From NCBI GenBank assembly GCA_039090855.1, contig CM077011.1, positions 41,683,501 through 41,747,500 of the forward strand: 64,000 nt of DNA, written 5' to 3'. The DNA is from Macrothele yani. Its lineage: Eukaryota; Arthropoda; Arachnida; Araneae; Macrothelidae. A program made the position numbers and the translations under genes. Positions 11,400-22,538 of this stretch are shown here, in pieces. Positions within the stretch are counted from its first letter, which is position 1. The number at the start of each line of letters is the position of its first letter. The notes under the pieces are model-generated. The model made no database searches and was not told where the DNA came from. It saw nothing but the letters and a program-made list of their open reading frames with translations.

Positions 11400-12480
11400 T
11401 TTTCTTTTGAAGCCAAAGTGGTTTGTTGTTACGAGAGCCGCCACGCCGGAGAAACAGGGCCTGATGTGCTTACGATGCCATGGTAGGTATTTCCCTCTTC
11501 TCCTTCCCCCCCCCTTTTTTTTTTTTTTTTCTTCCTTTCGGTTTTTAACTTACTCCCGAAGCCCAGCCTTTGAGGGAGTCAGTCTCTCTCTCTCTCTCTC
11601 ACGGCGACAGACGGCAGCGATGTTACCGGGCGGGTTATGAGGTGTAATAATGCCCGCTCGTGCCTCCGATGATGCGTCTCAGATGACGTCAAGCTCTTTT
11701 GTGCGCCATCTCGACTTTACTATCTAGGGCTCAGCAGAGTAATTTAGGGCCATGGGAAAAGCGAAAAAGAAAGATCCTACCGTTCTTGGGCTATTGCTGT
11801 AACAAGTTCTCGGTGCTGGAATGCTACGGCGAGGTCTTCATCCGGACATTCGTCGTGCGGACTCCTCTGTTCTTTATTTTTTTGAGAGACTCTTTCTTCC
11901 GAAGTATATGACTGAAGTGTGTGAGCAACACGCAAATTCTCGGGTCTTCGCCGAACCCTTTGCGTATGTGCCCGAAATGGCGGAATGCAATTGGCCCGAA
12001 GTTAAGACGGAAGGCGGAGAGAGAGACGCAATTCCCAGAAAATCGCTGCCAAGCATTTCTCGGAGTCAGGGTTGAACTTTGACCTGACCTCCCAAAAGAA
12101 AAAATGGCCGACGATGGAATTTCTCTCGGCGCACATGGATTACCAGTTGGTAACAGATTTTAAGACATTCTCCTGGCATTTTACGCATAAATATTTGGCA
12201 AAAACCATTGCAGAGCTGGTGAGAAAAACGCAAAGCGTCTGACTTGTGACGGCACCGGGTTACGATTTATGATCGTGTTTTTGGAGGAACCCACGTCAAG
12301 CTCACGGTAGACCTCTCTTTTAGTTAGCTTTGAACAAAGAAACTCCTAAAAACCCGGGCAAAAATGGTGACCACCTTTACAAATTCAGAAAAATTAACTA
12401 ACATCTTTTATACAATTACATTTCGCTAAATTAGTACGTAACGCTAAAGATCAAATTCGTGCCTCGCCTACGGTAAGGAC
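11400..12480. promoter_or_regulatory. GC-richer, CpG-containing intronic island, possible internal promoter
   Basis: This segment stands out from its AT-rich surroundings, with frequent CG (GCCGCCACGCCGGAG, GGCGACAGACGGCAGCG, GGGCGGGTTATG). It carries a consensus CRE, a CT repeat at 11582-11600 and short plus-strand frames without family resemblance. It could be the promoter or first exon of an intronic transcript, an enhancer of GTF2H1, or an unrecognised TE. The sequence alone cannot decide. Confidence 0.3.
11684..11691. promoter_or_regulatory. Consensus cAMP-response element TGACGTCA
   Basis: A perfect 8-bp palindromic CREB/ATF site in the GC-richer island, 40 bp downstream of a GGGCGG box-like sequence at 11628-11633. 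An 8-mer can occur by chance. Confidence 0.35.
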
Positions 12481-13889
12481 AAAATCTTTTCCTTTCTGCG
12501 ATCGGAATTACGAAGAACAAAAAAAAAACTTTACTGCCTGCCACTTTTAACCAAATGAATAAGAACTATTTTTCCTGCACTTCATTATTAATTTATTTTC
12601 TGTTCCGTTTTGAGTTTCAATCGAGTTCGCGATTACATAAAAATAACTTCGTAAAAATGTCCTAGCTTTTTCTTTCATCCCCAAAGATATGGAATTACTC
12701 TTCCTAAATAGTCGTCCTCTTAGAGAGTTAAGTGCTGACATTACATATAATTCTAATCACAAACAGTTACAAAATTAAAATAGATACACAACTAAATAAC
12801 GGTTAGTTATAGGCCATGGAAACAAGACACGACCCATGTGTTCGTTCTTCGTTACGAATCAGTTACAATACGATTAAATTATTACTTTATTAATTTATGA
12901 ATACTTTAACATAATTATAGTTTACAGGTTAATATAAACAAAGAAATAGCAATTACACGACGGCAATTACGAAATTGATTATGCATACTATTACGATTTT
13001 TTTTTTTTTTTTTGTCAATATACTTTACCACTACATATATTATGCAAAATTACTACTTAGGCATTAACTAAATTCATTTATGCTACACTAAATACTAGAT
13101 TTAAAGATACTCTACTAAATTTCTGCACACTTTCCAACACTACACAATTCAATGAAAATCAGCGTTCAAAATAAAATGTAAAGAAAAGCACAACAAGATA
13201 CCAAGGCAATATTCATCAAACACTTAAACACTTGCTTAACTAAACCAACCAGTACTTCTGCCTCTACATAGCCATCAAAACCTGAGGGCTAGCTTACCTT
13301 GACAAATCACCAAAAGCAAAAATATCACCACACTCATACAATAGAAGCAAATTTACAGAGAGAAAATAAAGTTGAGAGAGAGGAAAAGAAAAAAAGAATG
13401 AAAGAATTTACCTGATTTTTTCTTGACTTCTATATTTTCTAGCCCCCTCTTTGCCAAAAGGGGCCTTTTGGGGTAACACACAGAGAAAAAAATTTCACTC
13501 TCATTGAGAGTGTGTGGATCTGGTGATGGGTTTTCCAATCCAAAAATATTTTTTGGGCCCATTAATTTAGAGATCGGAAAACAGCACCAGATCAAAGTCA
13601 CTGGTCAAGAAGCAGAACCAATAGCATGCTATTCGTGATTTGGTTTGATTTTTTTTTTTTAATAATGTGGACTTTTTTTTTTTTTTTTTTTATATATAAT
13701 GAAAGTGAATCTTTGTGGTGAATCAAAGATTTGAACCCACAGCATCAACTGGGAATGCCTCACTACATTCACATGCTCACAGATTTACAGAACGGAGTGA
13801 CAGGAAAAGAAAAGTGCCTTGGCCTCAATGCCAATGACCTAAATCACACAGATACAATGTGCAGAAATTTTTGATTGTGAAGAATATCA
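12481..13889. other. Intronic, nothing recognised
   Basis: AT-rich. It contains T runs at 12998-13013, 13649-13660 and 13673-13690. No coding resemblance was found. Confidence 0.5.
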
Positions 13890-14130
13890 CAGCCAAACTA
13901 CAGCCATCTTATTTGCGAGATCTTGCACCTTTCACATTCTGGCTGTTCCCTCAACTGAAATCGGACCTTTAAGACAAACATTTAATGATGATAGAGGACA
14001 TCCCATGATACACAAATGCCATACCCAAGGAGACCTTCCAGAAGTGTATGAAACATTGCAGTCAGTGTAAGTGTGTGCTATTGATAGTACTTTGGAAGTG
14101 ATTGAGCTGCTATGTGCTGAACCCCCAGAC
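13890..14130 (+). pseudogene. Mariner transposase C-terminal remnant
   Basis: The plus strand gives PSYLRDLAPFTFWLFPQLKS DL, matching the mariner pattern P-x-S-P-D-L-A-P-x-D-x-x-L-F-P-x-L-K around the third catalytic aspartate, which is not preserved in the usual place. It ends just before the terminal repeat of the next mariner at 14134. Heavily decayed. Confidence 0.45.
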
Positions 14131-14220
14131 ATGAGAGGTATCCAAAAAGTTCATGTCCTAACCTACTTCTAGTGAATATGAATATGCATTATTTTTTTCA
14201 GCATGCAGCACGCATTCTTC

Positions 14221-14545
14221 TACACCGAAGAGCCAAAACATTATGATCACCTACCTAATACACTGGTGGAAATGGAAAGTGATACACCCAGAAGGAATTG
14301 GTGGAATTGCATGAAACTCTGACCCAATCATCTGGACATTACAATTTAGCCTTTGTCAAATTAGCTTAAGACTGCTGCCTTTCCTATCTGAAAAACAAGA
14401 ATAACACTGATTAACAGAGTTCAGTATCAGGTGTTATTTTGTTATTTATAACGTTTCGTGACCTTTACATGTGCAGTCGTTTACCAGCAGTTGCTTCGAT
14501 TTACATAAAGATTTGCTGGTCATAATATTTTGACTCTTGGGTGTA
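14221..14545. mobile_element. Tc1-type MITE, 325 bp, inserted in the mariner
   Basis: Begins TACACCGAAGAGCCAAAACA and ends with the matching inverted sequence (TATTTTGACTCTTGGGTGTA). A related terminus is at 62838. It has no coding capacity. It lies between the left end and the start codon of the mariner at 14134-15775, so it arrived later. Confidence 0.65.
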
Positions 14546-14664
14546 TGTCACTGTACCAAATTTCAGTGTTATAGATCCATTTGTTCTCCCTCCCACCCTC
14601 CCTCTCTCTCTCTCTCTCTCAGGTGATTTCATGAACTACCTGGGTAAACCACAGACTTTGTGAA

Positions 14665-15709
14665 ATGGAGAAAACAGAACTGCAGGCGGTAATAAAATAT
14701 CAGTCTTTGAAAGGCATAACCCCACAGGTTTATGATATGTGCTGCAGACAAACACTGGGAGCTAAGGCTATTGCAAATTGCATATTCCATAGTTGTCAAG
14801 TGGCCTATAGAACTTTGTTGTGGTAGGGAATCTTGCAATGATCAAGATCATTCTGGGCATCGCTCCCCATCTACCTGTGAGGAAAGCACCAATTACATGC
14901 ATGCCCTCATGACGCAAGATAGAAGAATGACTATTTGGTGTGCAGCTGAATCTGTGGGCATTTCAACCGGTGGTGCTGATTCAATCCTGATGAATTCTTT
15001 GAAGATGAAAAAGGTTAGTGTGGTTCAGCAAATGTCGGCATATGAGCAGAAGACATGCCAAAACCAAATGTGCCTCATCAACTTGAACATGCTTAGTGTG
15101 GATCCAATAAATTTCTGGTCCTGTACTGTTACCATGGATGAAACTTGTGTTCATTACTTTGACCAAGAGATTAAAAAGCAAAGTCTAATGTGGAAGCTTT
15201 CATCTTCTCAGCCTTCCAAGAATTTCTATGTTTCTGTGTCAGCTAGCATGACGATGGCATTAGCCTTTTGGAATGCAGAAGGCATCGTCATGATTGACTA
15301 CCTGGATAGGTGCATCACTGTCACTAGTGCATGCTAAACCAACTTTATAACCCTTTTTCATGCAGACATGGAAAAAAGACATGATAAACTACAAGATGTC
15401 TTCCTCCTTCAAGTCAATACACTATGTCACATTTCCAGGATTGCAAAGTCTGCCACACGGACTGAAGGATTTCAGTTGCTTCAGCAACCACCCTATTCTC
15501 TGATCCTTGCCCCTAGTGACTTTTATTTGTTCATCAAGATAAAGGAAAACACAGGGAGAGATATGCCTCTGATTCTGTGGTGGTGGCAGATATGGGTGCA
15601 TGATAGAAATGCCATGACACATATTTATTTTTCCACCAGGATCAAGGCAGTACAGCAACATCAATGGGAGAAAAGCATAGCAGTAGCCATGGACTATGTC
15701 AAAAAGTAA
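14665..15709 (+). pseudogene. Mariner transposase, catalytic Asp replaced
   Basis: Start MEKTELQAVIKYQSLKGITP is the HTH_48 domain of this mariner group. After a frameshift come the second helix-turn-helix, then MDETCVHYFDQE (first Asp present), FWNAEGIVMIDYL, FLLQVNTLCHIS and SLILAPSDFYLF (third Asp present). The second catalytic position, normally LQDNAPAH, reads LQVNTLCH, so the DD34D triad is broken by Asp to Val as well as by stops. A stop follows VTSAC near 15335 and the reading resumes at 15368. Confidence 0.75.
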
Positions 15710-15775
15710 AAAAAGGAATCATAACGACATAGTTTTCCTGTATGTGTTAGAATAGGAACTTTTTGAAGGAACCTC

Positions 15776-16059
15776 ATACGTATGATTTACAGATCAATTC
15801 TGAAAACTTTTTAACATCCCTTCATCTACATGTGTCTACAGTTGTAAAGAGATGCAAGAAAAGTAAGTTGAAAAAATATTTTAGTAAAATACTGCAAGTT
15901 CGCTGAAATACAACAAAATGTTCTCAAAAAGAAAAGTTTATAATCATATAATGACACAAACATTTAAAAACACACAGCACTGCCAACTGAATATAAAAAT
16001 GTTATTATTTTACAATAAAGATAATTTAAAAGAGATGCATATTATATGCACCACAAAAA
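15776..16059. other. Short intronic spacer, nothing recognised
   Basis: AT-rich. Lies between the mariner and the Tigger remnant. Confidence 0.4.
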
Positions 16060-16995
16060 CAAGTAGTGCCGCATTTTACATGGGGGTTACGTTTCGAGAC
16101 CATGTAAAGCCGAAACCGCGTGTATTCAAAACCAATAATAAAACTACATACAATAAATCATTTCACAAGCTTTTTTTTTTTTTTATATATGTACGGTATT
16201 ATTCGGGAGAATATGTATTTTACAAAGAACAATCTATACGTACTTCTGTAACAGTTACAGTTAAAATATGAGATAGCATGATGCAAATCCTTATGCATAA
16301 CTACCTAATCGTTGCCTTCACTACGTAACACCACTGAGGGGGCATCAAAGCTGAGGTCCAAAGCTGATGAATTAAATGCAGAAGTTGTTGACTCTAGGCG
16401 GGGCAATGGGGAGCCAGTAAGAGGAGTTTTTTTCTGGAAAAACATCGTTATCAGCAACTCTTGCTGCTGCATCTTTAGCTGCTTAAAAATCTTATAATAC
16501 GGCATTGAAGAGTCCGCAATACTTCGGTTTATTTTAAGGCTACATTCCATAGAGGGATTATAGTTAGAAATTAAATCTTTCAAGTGCTTTGCTGCTTGGA
16601 AAATTTCGGTAAACTTGTACAGATAACCACTGGCAGTTTCATCCTGTTTGTCGGCAGCATCATCATCACCTTCGTCCAAGGAAGTTTTCACAAGTTCTTC
16701 TAACTCTTCATTAGTCAACGGTTCTTAATGTCCAATCAAATTTGTTATTTCTTCAGAATATCGATGAAGCCTTCACCCCCAATCTGCTTGGACATCTGAG
16801 TAATATGTTTTGCTTCCTCATTGATGTAGGAAAACCTTTAAAATCATTGACACAGTCACACCACAGGGGCCGCCAGCACGCATTGATTGATTCTTTCGTA
16901 GCTCCATTTCCCGTGTGATATGAATCTAGCAGTGGGGTTGATAGCATATAATTGAATCCACATAAAATAAATCTGCATAAAATGCAGCACCACTG
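16060..16995 (-). mobile_element. Pogo/Tigger-type transposon, internally deleted
   Basis: The right end on the minus strand reads CAGTGGTGCTGCATTTTATG next to TA at 16996-16997. The left end CAAGTAGTGCCGCATTTTAC at 16060 is a diverged inverted copy. The 936 bp between hold only the C-terminal third of a Tigger transposase. Its right end is 40 bp from the GTF2H1 splice donor at 17035, so it sits just inside the intron. Confidence 0.65.
16305..16940 (-). pseudogene. Tigger/jerky-like transposase C-terminal remnant
   Basis: The minus strand gives KESINACWRPLW-DCVNDFKGF in broken frames, then NEELEELVKTSLDEGDDD and FQAAKHLKDLISNYNPSMEC, followed by LPYYKIFKQL-type sequence and a C-terminal tail ending RSEGND. 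This acidic/helical tail is characteristic of Tigger transposable-element-derived proteins, downstream of the DDE domain. The CENP-B-type DNA-binding half and the catalytic triad are deleted. Confidence 0.7.
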
Positions 16996-17035
16996 TACAT
17001 AAATATATGCAAAGAAGAATTAATAACAAAATTAC

Positions 17036-17185
17036 CTTGTTCGTCACTTTTTGCACATTCAGAAAATAAATCTTTGGAGCTCATGTTTAATCTGTCTCTA
17101 TGAAAATAATGAGATTGGAAAAACCTAGTCCAGAACTCAGCTTCTGTTATTTTATTAGGCACATTTTCCATATGCTTTTTTTTAA
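17036..17185 (-). CDS. GTF2H1: GTF2H1 exon C (BSD domain 2 core)
   Basis: 150 nt exon. Acceptor GTATTTTTTTTACAG, donor G|GTAATT at 17035. Two bases complete the valine of YPAV; then it reads [20 protein letters not shown] and [20 protein letters not shown], then SECAKSDEQ. This is the most conserved part of p62: the second BSD domain with its EFW and FFxSHYF motifs. It ends in phase 1, matching exon D. BSD domains of p62/Tfb1 help hold TFIIH core subunits together. Sequence agreement with animal p62 is near complete over the motif, so the call is secure. Confidence 0.96.
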
Positions 17186-17815
17186 CTGTAAAAAAAATAC
17201 ACAATAAGAGACATTTTATAAATCAAAAAACTTATCGAAATAAATGTTGCAAGTTTTAAAACCAATATACATTTAACTTGAATTTCCACACGAATGGTAC
17301 CCACCAAACATGAGGTTAGTCTGGAATAAAAACTGAAGAACCATAATAATATAAAGGAAACAGAAAAATCTACAAACAAATATAGTAATTGTGAAAATAT
17401 TTACACATGCCATTAGCCTTAGCATTCCTGAATATTCTGATATCCCAAAATGGAAGGAAAACAAAATAATTTCAAAAAAAAAAAAAAATTATGATTGTTG
17501 TAAGAAAACCATGACTTCTATTTTTAGTTTTTTAATAATGTCCTAAACATATGATTTTCTCATTTCATCTACAGAAAAGATAATATTCTCAAACTTTTAT
17601 TTTTCTACCAGTTGGATGACACTACCTAGCAGCAATAAAAAGGAAAACTGGATCACATGAGGTGTTCATGAAGTAATGTTATTTTGTCTCTGAAGGGTGG
17701 CAAAGATTCAAGTTTCACTGAAGTTAATCGAAAGTTAATCCAAGAACTGTGGAATAACTGGTGTTCTTTGATAATGCAGGCCCACGCCCATTCAGCTGAC
17801 ACAGGAAAGTAGCTA
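17186..17815. other. Intron just upstream of exon C, nothing recognised
   Basis: AT-rich, poly-A at 17474-17488. No family resemblance. Confidence 0.5.
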
Positions 17816-19099
17816 TCGGGTTGTCGGAAAAGTCATGACGCATTTTGGCACCCGATGGCGGTTGGGCGGTTTTGGAAGTACTAGAGGCATGCGCAGCTCT
17901 GTTATCGCTATGGCATTCGACAGGTGCCAGTTCTAGCTGCAGTCAAAAAGGAATAGTGAGCGATTTGGTGGATTTGCGGAGATTTGACATCAAGTTGAAG
18001 ATGGAAGACCAAATTGTGCATTTTCGCCATATTTTACTGTTTTACTTCCGTAAAGGGGAGAACGCATGTCAAGCTTGTGAAAAGTTGCGTAAAGTGTATG
18101 GTGATGATGCTCTACAAGAACGTCAGTGCCAGTGGTGGTTCGTGAAATTCCGTGCTGGTGATTTTGACCTCAACGATGCTCCTCGGTCGGGGAGGCCAAC
18201 CGAGGTTGATGACGACCAAATCAAGGCATTGATCAAGTCAAACCCACGTTACATGACATGAGGGATTGCAGACACATTGCACATCCATCATTCAAGCGTT
18301 CATGACCACCTGAAGAAGCTGGGATACGTAAGCAAGCTCGATGTGTGGGTTCCTCATGAACTCAAAGAAGTTCAATTGACGGCGCATATAAACATCTGCG
18401 ATATGCTCATTACATGTGAGGAAAACGATCCTTTTTTGAAGCGACTGATAACTGGTGATGAAAAGTGGATTTTGTACAACAATAAGCTGCGCAAACGGTC
18501 TTGTCCCGACGTGCTGCTTTGCCTCAAACGACATCCAAAGCAGACATTCATCAGCAGAAGGTTCTGGTCTCAGTGTGGTGGGATTTTAAAGGTGTCGTGT
18601 TTTTCGAGTTCCTACCATGGAACCAAACAATCAATTCAAATGTGTACTGTCAGCAAATGAACAGTTTGAACGAATCCATGATCCAGAAACGTCCGGAGCT
18701 CGTTCATCGTAAAGGTGTTGTGTTCCATCACGACAACGCGAGACCACACACAAGTTTGATCACCCGCAAAAAATTATTGGAGCTTGGGTGGGATGTGTTG
18801 CCACACCCAGCATACTCGCCTAATTTTGCACCGTCAGACTTCTACTTATTTCGCTCTCTTCAACAGTCCTTGCATGGTATAACGTTCAATTCAGATGAGG
18901 CTGTAAATCAGCACCTTGTACAGTTTTTCGCCACGAAAGACAGGTCCTTCTATGAACGAGGCATTTTGTAGCTCACTGACAGATGGCAAAAGGTTATCGA
19001 ACAAAACGGGCATTATATCATTGATTGATCTTTCTTTCTTTCAATAAATGACCTTTGCAAAACATGGCTAAAATGTGTCATGACTTTTCTGGCAACACA
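17816..19099 (+). mobile_element. Mariner transposon with both ends
   Basis: The left end GTTGTCGGAAAAGTCATGAC (17819 on) pairs with the right end GTCATGACTTTTCTGGCAAC (about 19077-19096). A TA lies at 17814-17815. It carries one Mos1/SETMAR-type transposase gene. Length of about 1.28 kb is normal for mariner. Confidence 0.85.
18001..18970 (+). pseudogene. Mariner transposase (DD34D), one stop and one frameshift
   Basis: Start MEDQIVHFRHILLFYFRKGE is the HTH_48 domain, followed by WWFVKFRAGDFDL, the linker PRSGRPTEVDDDQ and a second helix-turn-helix. The catalytic aspartates are in ITGDEKWILY, VFHHDNARPHTS and FAPSDFYLF, all present. A TGA interrupts at 18259-18261 after NPRYMT and a frameshift lies near 18490-18510. 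The reading ends at YERGIL with a TAG at 18969-18971. Related to the Mos1-like transposase fused in vertebrate SETMAR. Confidence 0.88.
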
Positions 19100-20149
19100 A
19101 TTTGTTTCGGATGATTAATAAAAGTCAGTAATCATCCAAATAGCAAAAAGGGGACAAAGAACTGTACCAGCTATTAGATTAGTGTGCCTTGCAAAATTTA
19201 CTCTCGTAAACTGAGTATTATCAGCGGTCAATCCAGGTGGCATTTGATACCGTAGGGCAGTAACTTCAAAAAAATATTTTTAGCTCAAACGGTATCTTCA
19301 CAAAAATATTTTGAACTGAGATGGTGTCTTCACTTTCAGTAAAATTTTATCTTAAGAAAAATATTTTAGTGTGAGAAGCATCTTAAGTATGGTGTATTTT
19401 TTAACTATGCACTTTCTTTCTTTTTTCTTTTTTTTTAGTTGTTATGAACTGTTTTCAGTAAAACTGTATCTTACGGATGCATGTTAATTACTGTGTCATC
19501 ACTAGCAGCAACTGAGGTGAACTTTGCTGAAAGGAATCCCAAAGCATTGTAGGAGCAGTTTTTTTCCCCACATGCATTTCCCAGAGCTAACTCAGAAGTA
19601 GGGATGGGCACATCAGTGGATACTCATTCCCAAAATATTCGTGCATCGGTAAAAATTTCTGACGTATCAGCGAAAACCTCGATGTTTTGGTAATGAGCCT
19701 AAGAATTTGCATCTTTCCCATCTGTAGCAGCTATGGGCACGTTGAAGAATAAATCGCCGTTTAATATATCAGTGATAGCTCACCAATTTGACATCGAGTA
19801 ACCAATAATATTTGGTAAAACACTTGTGTATCAGAAACCTCGATGTATCGGCTTCTGTAATATCGAGGATAAGAACTCGATTTTTGGAGACTAAACATTA
19901 AAAAAACCGGCGAAAAAAAATTGCTAATTTGTGAAATAGAAAAGTGATATTTCCTTTCTCTTTGTAAGAATACAAAAAAGAGAAATTCATTTACTTATCG
20001 CAGAAAAATTTCGAGTGGATTATGCTTTTTCAGTTTCAAACATCGGTCATGAAACCTTTATTTGGGGGAGGGGGGTTATCAGTTGATAAGAACTAATGTT
20101 GCTGCCATGTGCAAAAAGTGGTTTCAGGAAAATCATATTACACTGCTAG
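19100..20149. other. Intronic, no gene; weak repeats
   Basis: Contains an AAAATATTTT-rich stretch at 19260-19400 with a GGTATCTTC block repeated three times, and a CCTCGATGTTTTGG / CCTCGATGTATCGG pair at 19677 and 19847. A GGGATGGGCACATC at 19602 resembles some hAT-like termini. None of this is conclusive. Confidence 0.35.
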
Positions 20150-20605
20150 AATAGCCAAGTAATAGCCCTGACCTGAATCGAATAGAAAAACTGTGGAGCC
20201 GATTAAAGAAACTGGTTAGACAGAAGCAATCAAGTGATAAAGAACAATCGATAGAAGCAATTATACAATCTTAGTTTCACATTATAATACCTGATAAACT
20301 AAACACTGATTCACTCTATGGGATGCTGTTGTAAGACTGTAATTGTGGCAAAAGGTTTCCAGACTAAGTACTAACAGAAATGATGAAAAGTTAAGAAATA
20401 TGCTTTATCATGGTTATCTGTGTATAACTTTCTTCAAATGCAATTTTTTAATAAAGTGTGCTGCATTACATTCTGCATTAAATTATCTTTCTAATGATAT
20501 ATAATTTTATGGTGTTCTTCTAAAAAAGACTGATGTTACAAGACATCAAACCTCAGAAATACAAATTTTCCAAAAGGTTTCCACAATTTTGGCCAGTAGT
20601 GCAGT
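20150..20605 (+). pseudogene. Tc1-like C-terminal remnant and right end
   Basis: The plus strand gives PDLNRIEKLWSRLKKLVRQK, the Tc1 pattern around the catalytic glutamate, followed by decayed sequence and a right-end-like TTTCCACAATTTTGGCCAGT near 20580. The N-terminal two thirds are missing. Confidence 0.6.
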
Positions 20606-21025
20606 ATCATATTTACATGAACTGACTAGTTAAAAGAATTAATTTTATGGTAAATGTTGAAGTACCTAGGTGGTCTCAGGGTCATCAGTCTACTACTATA
20701 CATTGATGGCTTGCTGTTGATTTCTCAAGTTTTAAATGCCTTGCAGCAAAATCTAAAAAAAATGAGCAAAATGTGTGAAAAAAATTGGGTAAATATGAAT
20801 TCTAAAAAATCTAAATTGCTGGTTCTAAACTGAACTTAACACCGAGTTCCAGGAAAGGAATTACCAGGAACACAGTTGAATTACAGTACATGACAAAGCA
20901 GGAAGTTTGATAAGGGACTGTGTAGAATTATGCAAAGGAACAGTAAGTCACTTAGGTCAACACTCATACTTCAATGGACTGTAGAAATTTATTTTAATCA
21001 CATTGATGAGACATTGATGATGGTC
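20606..21025. other. Intronic spacer with no clear gene
   Basis: A short stretch at 20650-20830 has weak LINE-like wording (LLYIDGLLLISQVL-like), too poor to call. Confidence 0.3.
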
Positions 21026-21241
21026 GAACACTCTGGTCGCCATGAGGATGAACACTCTGGTCGCCATGAGGATGAACACTCTGGTCGCCATGAGGATGAA
21101 CACTCTGGTCGCCATGAGGATGAACACTCTGGTCCCCATGAGGATGAACACTCTGGTCACCATGAGGATGAACACTCTGGTCACCATGAGGATGAACACT
21201 CTGGTCACCATGAGGATGAACACTCTGGTCACCATGAGATA
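21026..21241. repeat. 24-bp minisatellite, nine units
   Basis: Nine units of GAACACTCTGGTCGCCATGA GGAT. The variable base triplet is ordered: four units with CGCC, one with CCCC, then four with CACC. Because 24 is a multiple of three, all frames stay open, giving a spurious EHSGRHED-type frame on one strand and HPHGDQSV or VTRVFILM frames on the other. No flanking coding signal supports a real protein. Confidence 0.95.
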
Positions 21242-22082
21242 CACACAACAACTCACATAAGCACAGCACTGACACTGACTGATAAGCACAAAATTAACGC
21301 TCGCAGTGCCCTCTTGAGGGTCATTTTAAAATCCACAGTAGGGCTTTAACAGACTGGATAATGGAATTACCAAGGGAAGGGGATTCTGATTTCAGATGTA
21401 AGAGACAGTTTTCACTATAAACATGTTACAGCTTACCATCCAAAAAGCAGTATTTAAAGATAGCCTCTTTTAAAGAGGGTAGAAAGCTAGGTCAAAAAAA
21501 GGGTTTCATTACAATGTTAGAAATCACCGAGACGGGAGTACCAAGAAGAAAATATAATTGATTCATGACATGATTGATAACGACTGTATCAGTTCTTGAT
21601 GGAGTACTTCATCAGTACAAGAAAAAAATTAATTAAAATATGCTAAGGTGGCTTCAATGTACAGTAAGTTATATAGCACATGAAAGATTACCTTGACACC
21701 TGTTACATTCTGAGGTAGCAGCCTGCATGGGAATGTAGAACAAAATGGGATGAATGTGTAAAACTGGTTTTCTGCAGTAGAGGTAGAATGTATCATTGGC
21801 AGAGAAACATACAACAGACTGAAAGATATGGAGAACATTGCAGAAAACCAGCATTAAATTTTATCCCCCCCCCCCCCTCTCTCTCTATCTGTGCTGCCTA
21901 GGTACAGAAGTGGGAACATAATGATGGTGAATTAAACATAGTGACCAAGTTCTGTATCAGCAATGAGCTTCTCAATGGTTACTATCAAGTACAAACATAA
22001 CATGAAAAATGACACTGAATTCTTGTGTGTAATGAGCATGTCCCCAATCCATTCCAACACAAAAATACATTAATACAGACAC
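21242..22082. other. Intronic, nothing recognised
   Basis: Contains C10 then CT repeats at 21865-21887. No coding resemblance. Confidence 0.45.
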
Positions 22083-22144
22083 TTGACGTGGACAGAGGCC
22101 CTCGCTCTTTCCACGCTATAAGTGAGTCACGGAAAAAATTCTAA

Positions 22145-22217
22145 TTGGCTGCCACCGGGAATCGAACCTAGGGTCTTCCAGTTACGCGCCGGATATGCTT
22201 CCACTACACCACAGCGG
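22145..22217 (-). repeat. tRNA-like SINE head, copy 1
   Basis: tRNA-like cloverleaf with A box TGGTGTAGTGG and B box GGTTCGATTCC, both RNA polymerase III promoter elements. The anticodon loop CGCGTAA lacks the universal U33, so I do not call a working tRNA. Confidence 0.75.
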
Positions 22218-22236
22218 TAGTCTGGAAGAATTTGAG

Positions 22237-22307
22237 GCTGCTGTGGTGTAGTGGAAGCATATCCGGCGCGTAACTGGAAGACCCTGGGTTCAATTCCCGG
22301 TGGCAGC
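22237..22307 (+). repeat. tRNA-like SINE head, copy 2
   Basis: GCTGCTG at the 5' end pairs with TGGCAGC at the 3' end (two wobbles). A box TGGTGTAGTGG and B box GGTTCAATTCC are present. Same SINE family as copies 1 and 3. Confidence 0.75.
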
Positions 22308-22538
22308 CAATTAGAATTTTTTCCGTGACTCACTTATAAGCGTGGAAAGAGCGATGACCTCTGTTTGATGTTCCTGGTCCATGTCAGGTGTCTGTATTAA
22401 TTATTCATTCGCCTCCTAGTTATTTATTCAGTTGCTGCTTACCATCTTTGGTGAATCCCCAGCATTGTGCGAGGCTTCAAGAAGCAACCTGCCAAATTGG
22501 CTTCGCAGTTAGTGTATGTGAGTCTGGAGGAATTCGAG

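Larger units (their letters stand above)
14134..15775 (+). mobile_element. Mariner transposon (mori/cecropia-like), with an internal MITE
   Basis: The left end TGAGAGGTATCCAAAAAGTT (14134 on) and the right end (reverse complement TATGAGGTTCCTTCAAAAAG, finishing near 15775) are imperfect inverted repeats of the type seen in this mariner lineage. Between them lie a MITE (14221-14545), a CT repeat at 14598-14620 and the transposase remnant. Confidence 0.6.
22083..22370. repeat. Inverted pair of tRNA-derived SINEs
   Basis: Left arm (minus-sense) about 22083-22217 and right arm (plus-sense) 22237-22370 are near-perfect reverse complements, sharing the tRNA-like head and the tail TTAGAATTTTTTCCGTGACT CACTTATAAGCGTGGAAAGAG. 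The gap is about 19 bp, so the DNA or its RNA could fold into a long hairpin. Confidence 0.8.

Noticed and set aside
11821..12075. 84-codon frame in the GC-richer island as a gene
   Set aside because: No recognisable domain, no splice or conservation evidence.
15918..16271. 117-codon plus-strand frame
   Set aside because: Overlaps the Tigger left end and is lysine/phenylalanine-rich chance reading.
21026..21349. Repeat protein EHSGRHED encoded at 20930-21349
   Set aside because: It is a frame opened by a 24-bp minisatellite; equal frames exist on the other strand and there is no gene context.
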